Positions 1 to 12,399 of a stretch of DNA of 64,000 bases are shown here, in pieces. Below the pieces are notes generated by a model. The model saw nothing but the letters and a program-made list of their open reading frames with translations, was not told where the DNA came from and ran no database searches. The translations under genes and the position numbers were made by a program. Location of the stretch: contig WHVD01000035.1 of assembly GCA_015178975.1 (NCBI GenBank), positions 558,001 to 622,000 of the forward strand, written 5' to 3'. Each line of letters begins with the position of its first letter. Within the stretch, counting starts at the first letter, position 1. Source of the DNA: Hysterangium stoloniferum (Eukaryota; Basidiomycota; Agaricomycetes; Hysterangiales; Hysterangiaceae).

Positions 1-1105
1 AATCTAGTTACTCACCTTGGTCAATAACGATCGCTTGGGATCTCCATTCGAGTAGGACGACTTTCCATCAAACGAGGCAGATATGGAGATCTAGTCGGAG
101 ACAATGGTTACATCTATTGCCCATCAATTCATAATGGGACGCACCGCATGTCCATCCAATGCGTCTTGTTGTGGTTCTGTACCCCTGTGATCAAGAAACA
201 GTGTGAAGGGAAGATCCAGCATCGTCCCGGAATTGCAGCAATCAATTAGCGCCTTCCGCATCACTTTAAGAAAATATATCGATAAAGAAATATGAATGAG
301 CTCACCACAAGGTGTGCACCAGCTGGTAGAGGTGCAACGAGAGTTTTTCGTAAGTCCTAATAAGTGTTACAGGCGGAATGATGTGGAGGACAACGACTCA
401 CATCATCAAGGATGATATTTTTGTACCGATCCCGAGACAGTAAGGGCTTAGTCCTGTCTCTGATGAAGTCGACTGGATAGATGACTAGATAACGTTCTGG
501 TGAATCTCGACCAGTTAAAGTCACAAGAAACGGGGATACATTCGTCACGACCATCTGATTCTTTTCTATTCTCATTCGTGATCTGTTTGCCGTGTCCGTT
601 GACTGGAAGCCAAACCGTGTCATTTTGCTTTCTCCAATGATTTAAATGAATTATTACATACACCAGAAGAAGAAGTGGTCCCCGGACTCAGCCCCGTCCA
701 CTAATTTCCCAAGTTGCTTCAACTTAATATGGTAGAGCGGGTTGGTTCACAGTAGTAGAAATGTACGAGGATGAGGGACGTACGATGTTTTCACGAGTGG
801 GACGGATATGTTTCTTAGCAGGATGATCAGAGAGTACAACGATGTCTTTCGCATCAAAACCACAGCGATTTTCTTTTAATTGTTGATTTGTTATCAAATA
901 TTAAAAAAAAACTCAAAACCTACTAAGGAATCTTTCCACTCCTGGAAGTTCATTTAACGGTGCGGCAAGAAAGTCGATGTCCCGCCCCTTATACGATATG
1001 GCAACCAATAAGGCCCTGCGACGGTTTAGGCTGCTAATACGGTGGGGTGGGGTGGTGTTACCGATGGGAGATATTGGGACCTTGGACAGACGAGTGGACA
1101 TCAGA
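1..1105 (-). pseudogene. Metacaspase-like pseudogene, type I, copy 1
   Basis: Read on the minus strand, this stretch shows pieces of a caspase-like (peptidase C14) p20 domain in order. The start block, which ends in a KAVLVAISYKGRD-like run, lies near 960-1020. The EDIV.LSDD block is near 820-860, the GHG/GKQ His region near 570-610, the ILDD block near 400-420 and the Cys region (SGTMLD-like) near 205-250. Stops and frame changes separate them, and the catalytic His block is changed to HGKQ. The copy is cut by the window edge on its C-terminal side. The assignment rests on the order and spacing of motifs, which repeat in four other type I copies. Confidence 0.6.
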
Positions 1106-1676
1106 AAGGATGACTTGGTTTGTATCTATGAATGAACTACTGGGGGGTTATATATGCCCACGGGGAAGGAAGGGATGACAGAAATATTACTAAAGCCTAT
1201 GTTATGTTGAGCTGGGCTGTGAAACATATCGTTGTTGGCGCGCGCCGTGGCGGGGAGGAGGTAGGTCTCCATGAACGGGGCATTAATGCGTTTGGTCCTA
1301 TTTGGTCCTGTTTGATGCGCATGCGAGAATAGGAGGTTGCTAGATTCCGGAGGGTGACAAACACCGTGATATGAGTGTACGATCCACTATTAAGGGCTAT
1401 GTATGTTACGGGTGTCAAAATGACAGAAACATGATATTAACTCACCCCTACACCGGGAAATCTTCCTGAAGACACCGCCTTTTTGGGTGAAATTACCATT
1501 AAAAGGTCACCTGTCTGGGCTCATGATACGCATGAGAAGTTTGAGTCTCCCTAGAAGTCCGCTCGACCATATGGATGCTCAAAATGGGACGTAATGCTAT
1601 GTGCAATGTTAAGCTCTCTGGTAGACTAACTTCCGGATAATATGTTAGATTGAGTAATGCTAGCAGTGCTTCCCAG

Positions 1677-1771
1677 GGTCAGGTGGTGTAATGGTTAACA
1701 CCCCTGCTATATATGCAGAAGCCCTGGGTTCAATCCCCAGTCTGGCCATTCATTTTCTACACTTTTAACAT
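1677..1771 (+). repeat. tRNA-derived SINE-like sequence, copy 1
   Basis: Positions 1677-1748 fold as a tRNA-like cloverleaf. A 7-bp acceptor stem pairs GGTCAGG with TCTGGCC including a G-T pair, the D stem is GTGT/ACAC, and the T arm is CTGGG-TTCAATC-CCCAG. Box A-like (tggtgtaatgg) and box B-like (gggttcaatcc) polymerase III promoter sequences are present. The anticodon loop TATATAT lacks the invariant U33 and the outermost stem pair is mismatched, so it is unlikely to be a working tRNA. The 3' half plus about 23 nt of downstream sequence (cattcattttctaca...) recurs at 59776-59826, as expected for a tRNA-headed SINE. Confidence 0.55.
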
Positions 1772-2456
1772 AATAGTTCCCTTGAAGATATTGTATCTTC
1801 CAGAGCTTAAAAGTGAAAGTAATGAATATGGAGGCAGAGTCCCGCTGTTGCCACCTGAGACTCTCCAAACTGAGATAGGATCGAGAAAGCATTCGGTCCA
1901 CGAACACCCACACTAAGCCGGACGCCTGGCACTTGATCATCAGTGTTTACCACACAGCCTTCAACGATTACATTGTTCAGATGGAAACATTGACGTTTCT
2001 GTGGTAATTGAAATGGTTTAAAAATAGTAAATTATAATACAGGTTTTTTAGCTAGCGTTACAGTGAAGGGTGCCAGGTGAAAAAATATAAATAAATAAGT
2101 AAAATGTCACCTCATCTTTGGGATGTTGTGCGATCAAGGTACACACAATGGGTTCAAGAGATAGTTGATCTGCATGCAATGAGGAAAAGTCATAACCATT
2201 GTTTTACCTCAACAAAGTGCAATCTTTATAGAATGAGGAGTGACAGCGCATCGTGGTACATTACTCAGTGTACTAAGAGTCACCGAGGGAATCTATAACG
2301 GGTACAACGCACGATCCAACGATTACATCCGGTGCAGATGGAAACGTGGTGGTAATTGAAATTGCTACAAAATCACAGTTTGTTGAGAGGCTTCCAGCTA
2401 GCGGTGTTCGAATGGGGGTTCACTGGGCGCAGGAGCATACAACAAGAAATATTACT

Positions 2457-3085
2457 AAACAATAATCAAAATGCTTCAATATGTGTTGATAGTGCAGAGA
2501 AATAAGCGACAGCTGGGATTAGTAAAAGTCAACCAAAGCATCTACAGAGGACTGATACAATCCGAAGTGTCGAATGTCGGCTGAATTCACGAAAGTGACG
2601 AGAACCGTTAAATGATGGGGGTTCACTGACTATCTTAATCATACCGAAAATAATTCCGACTGGTCCTATACCGCGGTTTGATCATCCCTAATGGACCATG
2701 ACGCACAGCATACCACTTACCGGGTGATAATTAAATCCCCTCTAACAGCAGCAAGACAACGATCAGTCACTTACAAGGGAAAATTATCCAAAACAATTTA
2801 CCTGTGGGTCCTATTTGTGGGAAACATTAAGATCTTTTTAAATCAGGGTACTAAATAAAACATTGCCAGTGAAAAGTCTACCCGATGACATAGGTCAAAG
2901 GCACATACTTCAGGTTCTGGAGATAGATGGTCTGAGGATGATTCTCGTCTGGTGCACGTTGTGAGCCGTATCGTGAGCCGTATCGCTAAAAGCCTGGTAA
3001 CCAAACATACTTAGTGTTTGAAGAAACGCCTTTAATAATTAATGACCATTAAGAGCATAAATAGTCTGCAGCAGGGAGTACAAAT
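2457..3085. repeat. Array spacer block (4 copies in window)
   Basis: This spacer contains recognisable runs such as gataattaaatcccatctaa and gcagcagggagtacaaat. It recurs with the same internal order at about 8684-9300, 16160-16787 and 22070-22707, each time directly left of a type I metacaspase remnant. No open frame or RNA structure is evident in it. It is useful as a marker of the duplication unit. Boundaries are approximate. Confidence 0.65.
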
Positions 3086-4180
3086 CCAGTTACTCACTTT
3101 GGTCAATCACGATCGTTTGCTATTCCTTTCCTGCCAGGACTGCTGTCCATTAAACGAGGCAGATATGGACATCTAGTCGGAGACAATGGTACACGGATTC
3201 TCTGGCAGTTTATAATGGAACGCAATGAATGTCCCTTCGATGACTATTTATGACGGTGTGCTTATTGTTCTTCACTCATACCGTTAAGAGACAGTTTGAT
3301 GAGAAGATCCAGCATCGTCCCGGAATTACAAGAGTCAATTAGTGCCTCCGGTATCACTTTAACAAAGTATGATAATACAATACGAATGAGCTCACCACTA
3401 GATGTGCACCGGCTGGTGGAGGGAAACGAGAATCTCTCGCAATTCCTAATAAGTGTTACAGGGGGGATAATGCAGAGGACAACGACTCACATCATCAAGG
3501 ATACAATTTTTGTACCGAAGCCAAGACTGGAAGAACTTATTCTTGTCCAAGCTCCAGTCGACTCCGTAGATGACTAGATAAGGCTTTCGTGAATCCCTTG
3601 ACCAGTTGAAACGATATGAAACGGGCATACATTCGTGTCACCCTCTGACTCAGTTCCATTCTCATTGGCGACCTGACCGCCGTGTCCGCTGTCTGGAAGC
3701 CAAACCGTGTCATTTTGCTTTCTCCGGCGCTTCAGATGAGTTATTCCATACCACCAAAAGAAGAAGTGGTCCCCACGCGTAGCCCCAGCCACTAGTTCCT
3801 CAAGCTGCTCCAACTTGATATAGCAGAGCGAATCGATTTGCAGCAGTAGAAGTTCGTGAGGATAAGGAAGGTACGATGTTTTCACAAGTTGGACGGATAT
3901 GTTCCATCATCAGAGGATGCCTTCCGCAGCAAAACCACAACGTTCCACTTTTAGTTGTTGAGTTGTTATCTAATATTGGAAAGAAATTTATCACTTGCTA
4001 AGGAGCTTTCTCATTCTTGGCAGTTCATGCGGGAAGAGAGAAGTTGTCCCCGTCCTCGCCTTACTGACCCTCATACGAAATGGCAATTAATACAGCCTTC
4101 CGCAGCGCTATACAGGGAATGCGGCGTAACGCGTGAAACAGGGCGTGCACGGCGTACGAATCATGATACTGGCTAGTATT
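3086..4180 (-). pseudogene. Metacaspase-like pseudogene, type I, copy 2
   Basis: Minus-strand p20 pieces in order are as follows. An EDIV-type block with CENIVPSLSSRTSTAANRF lies at about 3850-3940. GDHFFFWWYGI is followed after a probable intron by QNDTVWLPDSGHGGQVANE with the catalytic His at about 3670-3700. Then come NGTESEG, YKNCILDD near 3490-3510 and the Cys region near 3305-3340. The N-terminal block (KAVL-type) is near 4060-4100 with an altered frame. The copy keeps the best preserved GDHFFF-GHGGQV stretch of the array but has stops between segments. The family match is to fungal metacaspases, in which His of (S/N)GHGGQ and Cys of DSCHSG form the dyad. Confidence 0.65.
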
Positions 4181-4509
4181 TGTGATAACAAATTGAATGG
4201 TATTAGAGACACAGCAATAGCTTGTGGCTGCGGAAGAGACATCATGCCGTTATGACTGGGATGGGTGCACATGTTGAATTGGGTCGGGGTTGTGTTAAAC
4301 GGGGGAAACCCATACGAATGCATCGCCGATTATTTTAGTGATTGCCGCTGCAATGAAATTCATCGGATTGCTGATTCAATCATAATATAAATAATCAAAG
4401 ATTCGTATTTCTTGGATCTTCTCAAGTATTTAGTCAAGAGGGTGTAAAATGTCTTGCACTAATAAATTGCGCTTGAGATTGGAATGCCAACTTTTAATAA
4501 ATTGTTAGT

Positions 4510-4810
4510 ATTTATACCATAATGTGCATGCTAGAAGGAAAATAATTTAAAAGGGGGACGAATCGTGGAACCGCGGTGGATATTGGTTCGTATTTGGGAT
4601 AACAGATTGACTGGGATTGTACACAGTGATAGGCGATGGCTGCGGAATAGACATCTGTTGTCACTGAGATTGGGACAGATGTTGGACTCTTTGTGAAACA
4701 GAATATTGTAGGCGCACGACGTGGCGGGCAGGAGGTCCATGACACGAGGCATGAGAATCCGCCAAGGTGAGAAATGGTCCTTGAGGCCCACCGGGTGAGT
4801 GATGGCACCG
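4510..4810 (-). pseudogene. Fragment of metacaspase N-terminal domain exon
   Basis: This is a minus-strand fragment related to the Pro/Ser/Asn-rich first exon that precedes the metacaspases elsewhere in the array (11365-11715, 18779-19072, 24776-25018). The + strand signature is gaatcgtggaaccgcggtgg, and reading through it gives an IPPRFHDS-like stretch. It is isolated from any full domain and the frame is broken. Confidence 0.45.
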
Positions 4811-4949
4811 GGGGTCGTCATTAAATCCGTTGATCAACACCGTATCCATAGTGTTTACAGCGCATGCCTCAACGAGTATACTACGCTGATGGAAACATTG
4901 ACCTTTCTGGTGGTAACTGATTTACTATTAGCTAACCGAACGATGTAGT

Positions 4950-6960
4950 TCATATATGGAAATCAGGCACATCATTCATCCCCATTAATATTATATCTGA
5001 TTTCCTGCAAATCCACTCTATTACGCATCCAATCACTCATTCCGGCCAATAATCGAGCGCCTGGCACCCCCAAACCGCAATGATTGCTGTTTATCCGAGG
5101 AAGCAGATATGAGTGTGCCTGACATGGGTGCCGCACCCGTGAACAGCAATTGCAGTACCATATCATCGTAAACAATCCAGCGCCAATGCGTGTTCATCGT
5201 GTGACGCACCGGCAACCCCTGTCTGCGGTAAACGTCCATGGAAGGAAGCTCATCTTTGGTGCCAGCCTTTGAGTAACCACCCGCAAATGTCGTGGCAGTG
5301 TTGTCGACGTCGCGCTTCCGTAGCACACCCACGCACCGCTTCTTGGACGCGCGCTCCATAGTACATTTCCATACTGAAACCCCTGTCATCGTATGCCTGC
5401 ACACGGTGATGTAGCTCAGAACCGCCGCAAAGCCCGTACGAATGTTCGTTGGAAGATGGTGTGGACGTTCATCGCAATCGTCGAATTCGCTGAAGAGGAC
5501 AATCGCCGTGTGAGGTATCTGAACGTCAAGTGGTGTGGCGTCCCAGTGAACATAGTCTATCGCTCTCCATAGATGCGGCCCTTCACTGGGTCTGCGCGGT
5601 CAGACGACGTGGCAGAGTCGTGTGCCATGTTAGCGTCACCGACCTGCCCATTGGACGCACGCCTGTTGAGGGCGCTACATGACCTATGGCACTGGGTACA
5701 GAGGAGACACTGAGGGAGGACAACCATCCACGCGACGATGTCATCAAGAACGTGCTGATGGATGCGGACCTCGTACTGTCACGAGGGCCATTCAGCACAT
5801 ACTACATCGTTGGCGATTGTGCGTGTCCACATCAAAGCAGCTTCACAAGCCTGTTCGACGGGCTGATGATCTCCATCTCTGTCACGGACCATTGCATAGT
5901 TCTACTTCGAGTCCTGGGTGGCAACGGTCAAACATTCGTCCAAACCGTCAGATTCAATTCTATTCTCATTGGCGACCTGACCCGCCGCGAGTCCGTTGTC
6001 TGGAAGCCAGACAGTGTCATTTCGCTTTCTCCAGGATTTTAGATAGGCCATTACTTACACCAGAAGAAAAAACGGACTCCCACGCGGTAGCTCCCGCTAC
6101 TAACACCCTAAGCTGCTCCAACTTGATATAATAGCGCGAATCAATTTTCAGCGGGGCAGTTCGCGAGACCAAGGAACATGCGGTGTTTCCACGGACAGTA
6201 CAGACGTGTTCCACCGTTAAAAAGCGTAACAATGTCTTCCGGACCGCCATGATCCACTTTTAATCGGTGACTCACATCATCAAAGATGTAATTTTTGTAC
6301 CGAAGCCGAGGCTTGAAGTGCTTATTCTTGTCGTAGGTCCAGTCGACTGGATAGAGGACTAAATAAGCTTTCGTGGATCTCTCGACCAGTTGAAGTCATA
6401 GAACGGACGGGCATACACTCGTCCAAATTATCAGAATCAGTTCCATTCTCATTGACAATCTAACCCCTGTGTCCGTTATCTGGAAGCCAGACCGTGTCAG
6501 TTTGCTTTCGACAGCGCTTCAGCTGGACTTTTACATACACTAGAGGAAGAAGTGGTCCCCCAGCGCATGCTCCAACTTGATATAGCAGAGCGAACCAATT
6601 TGCAGCAGTAGAATTTCATGAGGATAAGGAGCGTATGATGTTTTCATAAGTTGGACGGATATGTTCCATATCAGGATCATCAGAGAGTATAACGATGTCT
6701 TCCGCAGCAAAATCACAACGTTCCACTTTTGATTGTGGAGTTGTTATCTAATAATAATGATAATTTATAACTTACTAAGGAACTTTCTCTTTCTTCGTAG
6801 TTCATGTAACAATGCGGGAAGAGAGAATTTTTGCCCATCCTCGCCTTGTTGACCCTCATACGAAATGGCAACTAATACAGCCTTGCGTTGCGCTGCACGG
6901 GGAATGCGGCATAAACAGGAAGAAAGCATGTATATCTTACAAATTTTCAAAGGTCCTTTG
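4950..6960 (-). pseudogene. Composite metacaspase-like pseudogene, type II, copy 1
   Basis: Two partial p20 segments lie in tandem on the minus strand. The right one (about 6270-6960) has a start block (RKAVLVAISYEGQQGEDGQ) at about 6840-6900, an EDIV block near 6690 and a degraded His block near 6460. The left one (about 5930-6250) has the SLVSRTAP-type block and a His region near 5966. It is followed by about 1 kb of extra sequence (4950-5930) also found in the three other type II copies. The Cys-motif segment present in the other type II copies is missing here. No continuous frame survives. Confidence 0.5.
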
Positions 6961-7079
6961 GGGCTCATGATACACATAGAAAGTCCGAGTCTTCCTAGAA
7001 GTCTAATCGGCCATATGTATGCTCAAATTGGGGCGTAATGCTAAGCGCTATGTTAAGGTCTCTGGTAAACTAACTTCCT

Positions 7080-7960
7080 GGCTCCGGTGGACAGCTCGTA
7101 AACAAGCCATGTATCGTCGACGGATCCCCAATGGTACAGGAGAAGGTGTCCGAAGCACCCCGCGCGTTGGGGACCCTGGAGGTGTAAATGCTCCCACCGA
7201 CGCTGCACCCAGACGGTGTCCGTATTTCTACGGATGATGTTATTCCGGTTACAAGCGTTCTTGTGAAGAACAAAAACACCTGTAGAGACAGGGATGCGAA
7301 AGCTAGATGGCTTGCAACTGATGCCGGTGGGGATGGCAAAATTAGGAAGAGAGAGAAGGAAGATTGTGGACGACCGCGCAGGGAGTGCAAGGGAAGCTTG
7401 TCACAAAGGCAAACGCCACAGAATTTCCACAAACAAAGGAAATGCCTGTCAGAGTGTTTCAGGATACTCGGGCCAATCGTCGTGTGGCCTTCGAGAATGA
7501 TCTTACCTTTCTCGCTGCACCAAGGTTGGAGACTGAAGGAGGCAAAAATTCCCACTTGCATCCATCTTCTGTGAGAGTGACTTCTTATGCTATAAATCCT
7601 TTCCCCATTAATGGTCTGGCATGAAGGATTTTTTTAAATGTATACATCATTTTACAAGTCGGCATTATGGATCCACCGACCAATTGTTCGATAGTGGACG
7701 ACAGTATCGAAAAGAGAGCAAGGAAAGGAAGCAGCGGCGGATATTGCAAGTTGCATCCAAGGAAACCAAGAGCATCCAACCGAAAGTAGCGGTGGTGAGG
7801 AAAATAATCTGAATGCCGGTGATTCTGTTAGCAAAGGCAAAAAGGAGCAAGGGGACTATACGCGTAATAATCATGCATGCATGCCAAATTCTCCATACCA
7901 GTCAGATGTAGAGATTTCGCGTGTAATGTTTGAATACCATAAGTGAGTCAAAATGAATTA
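7080..7960 (+). repeat. Duplicated degenerate coding-like block, copy A
   Basis: The plus strand gives protein-like runs in several frames: PPTLHPDGVRI at about 7195, ATEFPQTKEMPVRVFQDTRA at about 7410-7480, and LTFLAAPRLETEGGKNSHL at about 7500-7560. The same order appears at 14970-15910 with the same phrases, and gggatgctcccaccgacgctg-type DNA is shared. I do not recognise the family. It is not part of the metacaspase or its N-terminal domain. It could be a decayed transposon gene or a gene captured by the duplication unit. The other two full units lack it. Confidence 0.4.
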
Positions 7961-9300
7961 TGGGAAGCACGACCGGTGGGATACTTTGTCGTTCCCTTCA
8001 CTTTTTTGGAACGATGCAATGTATATTATCCATTAGAACCACACTCCATGGAAAAAGAACACCTATTGTGGCCATCTATATCACAGCCACATACATTTAT
8101 GTATCAGTATAGATATTCTGATGAAATAAGATCTTAAAGCTCGTGAATCTCAAGCAATGACGAATATCATTTCCGTTTGACCCTCTGTGTCTCGCAGGAG
8201 GCAAACGGATAGCGTAAGTACAAGAAATCTATACTAGTTATATACGCCTTGAAAACAATAGACGTATGGCAACAAAGGGTTAAGCCAAACTCAAAAGAAC
8301 AATAGGGTGGCAAATTGCTGGTGTGGCACCTTGTGCATGCTCGCACAGCCTATGTTCTAACATATTCAATAATTGACAGCGGTGATTTTCGTTTGGCAGT
8401 GTGGTCCTAGAAACACAAGGCTGCGCTGTCACATAGTCCTAACTCACCAAGCTACATATCGAACCAGGCATAAGACAATATTCCCAGGATGCTAGATGGA
8501 ATCCACACTTAACCCCAGGCAATTTATGTTTAGCTGAAATTAATGGATACACACAGAAATGCTTTAATTTACACAGCAATAAGGACTGGGTTTCCGATCT
8601 CATAATACCCATGGGAAAGCTTCGAAAACAGATGAATGTTCAATGTAAAGAGGGAAGTCCGAGGACCCCCGGCCGGTACTAAACAATATTCAAAATGCTT
8701 CCATAGTTATTAATAATGGAGAGAAATAAGCGACCGCTGGAATAAGTAAAAGTCAGCCAAAGCATCTACAAAGGACTGATACAATCCAAAGTGTCGAATG
8801 TCGGTTGAATTCGCGAAAGTGACGAGAACCGTTAATGATGGTGATTAACTCATTGTCTTAATCATATCGAAAATACGTCCGAGTCGTTCTACATCGTGGT
8901 TTGAGTATCTCTAATGGACCATGATGCACAGTATACCACTTACAGGAGGATAATTAAATCCCATCTAACAGCAGCAAGACAGGATCAATCACTTGAAAGG
9001 GAAAATTATCCAAGCCAATTTACCTGCGGGTCCTGTTTGTGGGCACCTTTGAGATCTTTTGAAATCAGGGTACTAAATAAAACATTGTCAGTGAAAAGTC
9101 TATGCGATAATATAGGTCAAAGGCACATACTCCAGGTTCATGAGTAATTCTCGAATGGTCTGACTGGGATTCTCGCCTGTTACACCTTGTGAGCCGTATC
9201 GCTGAAAGCTTTCCAACTAAACATACTTAGTGTTTGAAGAAACGCCTTTAATAGATAATGACCATTAACATAGTATTCAGTCTGTGCAGCAGCAAGTACA

Positions 9301-10700
9301 AATCTAGTTACTCACTTTGGTCAATAACGATCGCCTGGCATCTTTCTGCTGCCAGGCCTGCTGTCCATCAAACGAAGCAGATATAGACATCTAGCCCGAG
9401 TCAATGGTTGCACCTATTGTCCGCCAATTCATAATAGAACGCACTGCATGTCCTTCCGATGGCCATTTATGACTGTGTGTTTGTAGTTCTTCCCTCATGC
9501 CGTCAACAGACAGCGTGAAGCGAAGATCCAGCATCGTCCCGGAATGACAAGAGTCAATGAGCGCCTTCGGTCTCATTTCAAGGAAATATGTCGATAATAC
9601 AATACGAATGGGCTCACCACAAGGTGTACACTGGTCGGTAGATGCGAAACGAGAATGTCTCGCAATTCCTAATAAGTGTTAAACGCGGAATAATGCGGAG
9701 GACAACGACTCACATCATCAAGGATAATATTTTTGTACCGATCCCGAGACAGTGAGGGCTTAGTCTTGTCTTCGCTGACGTCGACTGGACGGATGACTAG
9801 AAAAAGTTCCCGTGATTCTCTCGACCAGTGAAAGTCACAAGAAACGGGCATACATTCGTCACGCTTATCTGATTCAGTTCCATTCTTATTGTCGACCTGA
9901 CCGCCGTGTCCGTTGTCTAGAAGCCAAGGGATGTCATTTTGCTTTCTCTGGCCCTTCAGATTAATTATTGCATACACCAGAAGAATAAGAGGTCCCCAGG
10001 TGCAGCCCCAGCCACTAATTTCGTAAGTTGCTCCAACTTGATATAGTAGCGCGGGTCGGTTTACAGCAGTAGAAACTCACGAGGATGGAGGACGTACGAT
10101 GTTTTCACGAGTGGGACGGATATGTTTCTTAGAAGGATCATCAGAGAGTATAACGATGTCTTCAGCAGCAACATTATAACGTTCCACTTTTAATTGTTGA
10201 GTTTATATCAAATATTTAACAGAAAAATCATAACCTACTAAGAAATTTTTCCACTTTTGGAAGTTCATTTAACGGTGCGGGAAGAGGTTCGCCCAGCTGA
10301 CCATTATACGAAATGGCAACTAATACAGCTTTGCGTCGCACTACACGGGGAGTGGGGGAGAGTCCAAATATAATACCGATGTGAGATGGCCAGGTAAAGA
10401 AGTAATCCCCAGGAAGGATATTGTAAAATACCAGAGCTATTAGGAAACAAGAAGTGACCCCAAGAATAAGGGCCACGCGGTTCTGGGAGACTGAAAGCTC
10501 AGTTTGGTTGGGGGACTTTTTCCAAAACATACCTTCAAGCCTTCTGCGATTCGCTTGGTCTTGGGGTGACATCGCTCTGCTGCCTGGAGCACGCAGCGGA
10601 AATTGGGCAACGGATTATACAGTCTCGAAATACTGCGTATCATTGCCTCATTCTGAAATCCAACACCAATAAAAATTAATTTATCGGTGAATATCATCGG
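9301..10700 (-). pseudogene. Metacaspase-like pseudogene with upstream membrane segment, type I, copy 3
   Basis: Read right to left, an EGLKVCFGKSPP-like linker near 10500-10570 leads into a hydrophobic stretch (SCFLIALVFYNILPGDYF) near 10400-10460 that could span a membrane once. The p20 start follows (RRKAVLVAISYNGQ) near 10300-10340. Then come the EDIV block near 10140, the GHGGQVDNKNGTESD His block at 9870-9920, ILDD near 9720 and IDSCHSGTMLDL with catalytic Cys at 9525-9560. EGHAVRSIMNWRTIGATI leads towards the p10 side. Both dyad residues are readable, but stops and frame changes separate the segments even allowing for introns. Confidence 0.65.
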
Positions 10701-11770
10701 TATATACTCACAGCGTTGGCCTCAATGCCGAGGCGGATACTTTGCCCAGATGTTTTTCCTAGCTTAATAACCTGCGAGTGTCGGTACGGGGGGCAATTTT
10801 GCATCCAGTAAAAGAATAATGCATCCGACATTCTACATGACATGACTTGTGAAAGATTCCTAATTTTACCGATGGGTCTAAGCAGTAACCATTAGAGTAT
10901 GTCATAATGCCACGTTGAGTGAAGCGCACGAGTCGTAGAATTGCCGCTGAACTTGAGCAGTATTTCCGGCATCCAATTGGTTTGGATTGTACTCGGGACT
11001 AGATGGTGTCGGCCGAATAGACATCTAGCCGTCATCACGAATGATATTGGTAGAGAGCGCAGTCAGTTAAAATATCTGACGTACAGAATTGGGAACGACG
11101 GCCAGGTTATATAATGTTGAAGGATTGCGCACCACCTCCGTGTTCTGAAATTCAATGTCAACAAAAATTGAAATATGGGTGGATCTCGTCCTGACATTCA
11201 CAACGTCCATCTTATGGACTAGGGAGAGATCCTGACAAGACGTTTTCTCTACCTCGATAACCCGTGAATTTCGACATTGGGAGCCATTCTGATCCAAGTA
11301 AGAGAATGGCATGTCGAGCATTTTACACGAGACTTGTGAAGGATGCCCAAACTGATCAACAGGTCTATACAACAACCGTTAAGGTATGGGATAAAGCTAC
11401 GTTAAACAGGGCGTACGAATCGTGGAACCGCGGTGGATATTGGTTAGTGTTTGAGATAACAGATTGAATGGGTTTGTACACAGTACTAGGCGATGTCTGT
11501 GGAACAGGCATCTGAGTCATGCCGTTGTGGCTGGGATTGGGACAGATGTTGAACACATTGTGAAACAGGTTATTGTTGGCGCACGACGTGGCGGGCAGGA
11601 GGTCCATGACAAGAGGCATGGGGAGACGCCGCGTTAATGCTATTTGAGGCGCATGGGGCAGGTACCGGGGTAGGAAATGCTCTAGACAGTACCGTTTTTT
11701 AGCCGAAATTCGCATTGGAAGAGGAAAGCATGTATATGGACTCCTGATAAAGTCGGAGTCTTCCTAGAAG
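10700..11770 (-). pseudogene. Duplicated N-terminal domain fragments upstream of metacaspase copy 3
   Basis: Two versions of one domain are present on the minus strand. The right one (11067-11715) includes NPSHNGMTQMPVPQTSPST, then QYPPRFHDS, then after a probable intron RPVDQFGHPSQVSCKM, YLDQNGSQCRNSRVIEVEKT and NPSTLYNLAVVPNSVRQIF. The left one (about 10700-11040) is a more decayed copy next to the metacaspase. The order and wording match the intact gene at 42439-43650 (QPSHDSMPQM, FYDS, LIDQLGHPSQVLCRM, FYLDKNCPQHRNSQVIEPEK, LYDPAVIPYSVRQTF). The family is not recognised. Confidence 0.6.
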
Positions 11771-12399
11771 TCGGATCTGCGACATAAATGCTAAAAATAG
11801 GTGACCATATCCCTATGCGGTATTGTATCATTCGTTTAGGGCTGTACAATGAAAGCAGTGAAGGTGGAGGCCGAGTCTCATCGGCGCTCTAGAACCTGAT
11901 TACGCGATGTCACGTTACTGCCGCGAAAATCGCGCATAGCAACAGCACAGGTTATTTCCAAAACCAAATAGGAAGTAGAATTTGCTCATTCGGACATAGA
12001 CTCTTAATCGGGCCGAGGCCCAGGCACTTGCTTAGCACCAGTATAGTGTCTTTAGCATATCTTTCAACGATTATGCAGATGGAGACATTGACGTTTTGGG
12101 TGGTAATCGACATGGTTGAAAAATAGTAATTTATTGTAAAGGTTCAAGTTAGCGATACAATGAAAGTTGAGTGGGTGTGAGGGGCATACAACAAGAAATA
12201 TAATCAAGCAATAAGTATAATGTCCCTTTTTGAGATGTTGTGCGATCAAAGTACTAAATAAAACAATGCACTCAAGAAATAGTTGATCCAATAATATTGG
12301 TCAGAGACACATACGCTAGGTTCGGGAACAACCCTGCAAAGCCCTTGGAAGGTTCCTCGTATATTTCAAATACACCCTACTACGACTCCAGGCACTCGC

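Noticed and set aside
1677..1748. Functional tRNA (Ile-like loop TATATAT)
   Set aside because: Position 33 is A instead of U, and the anticodon stem has a mismatched outer pair. The 3' half with its flank also recurs elsewhere, so a SINE-like relic fits better.
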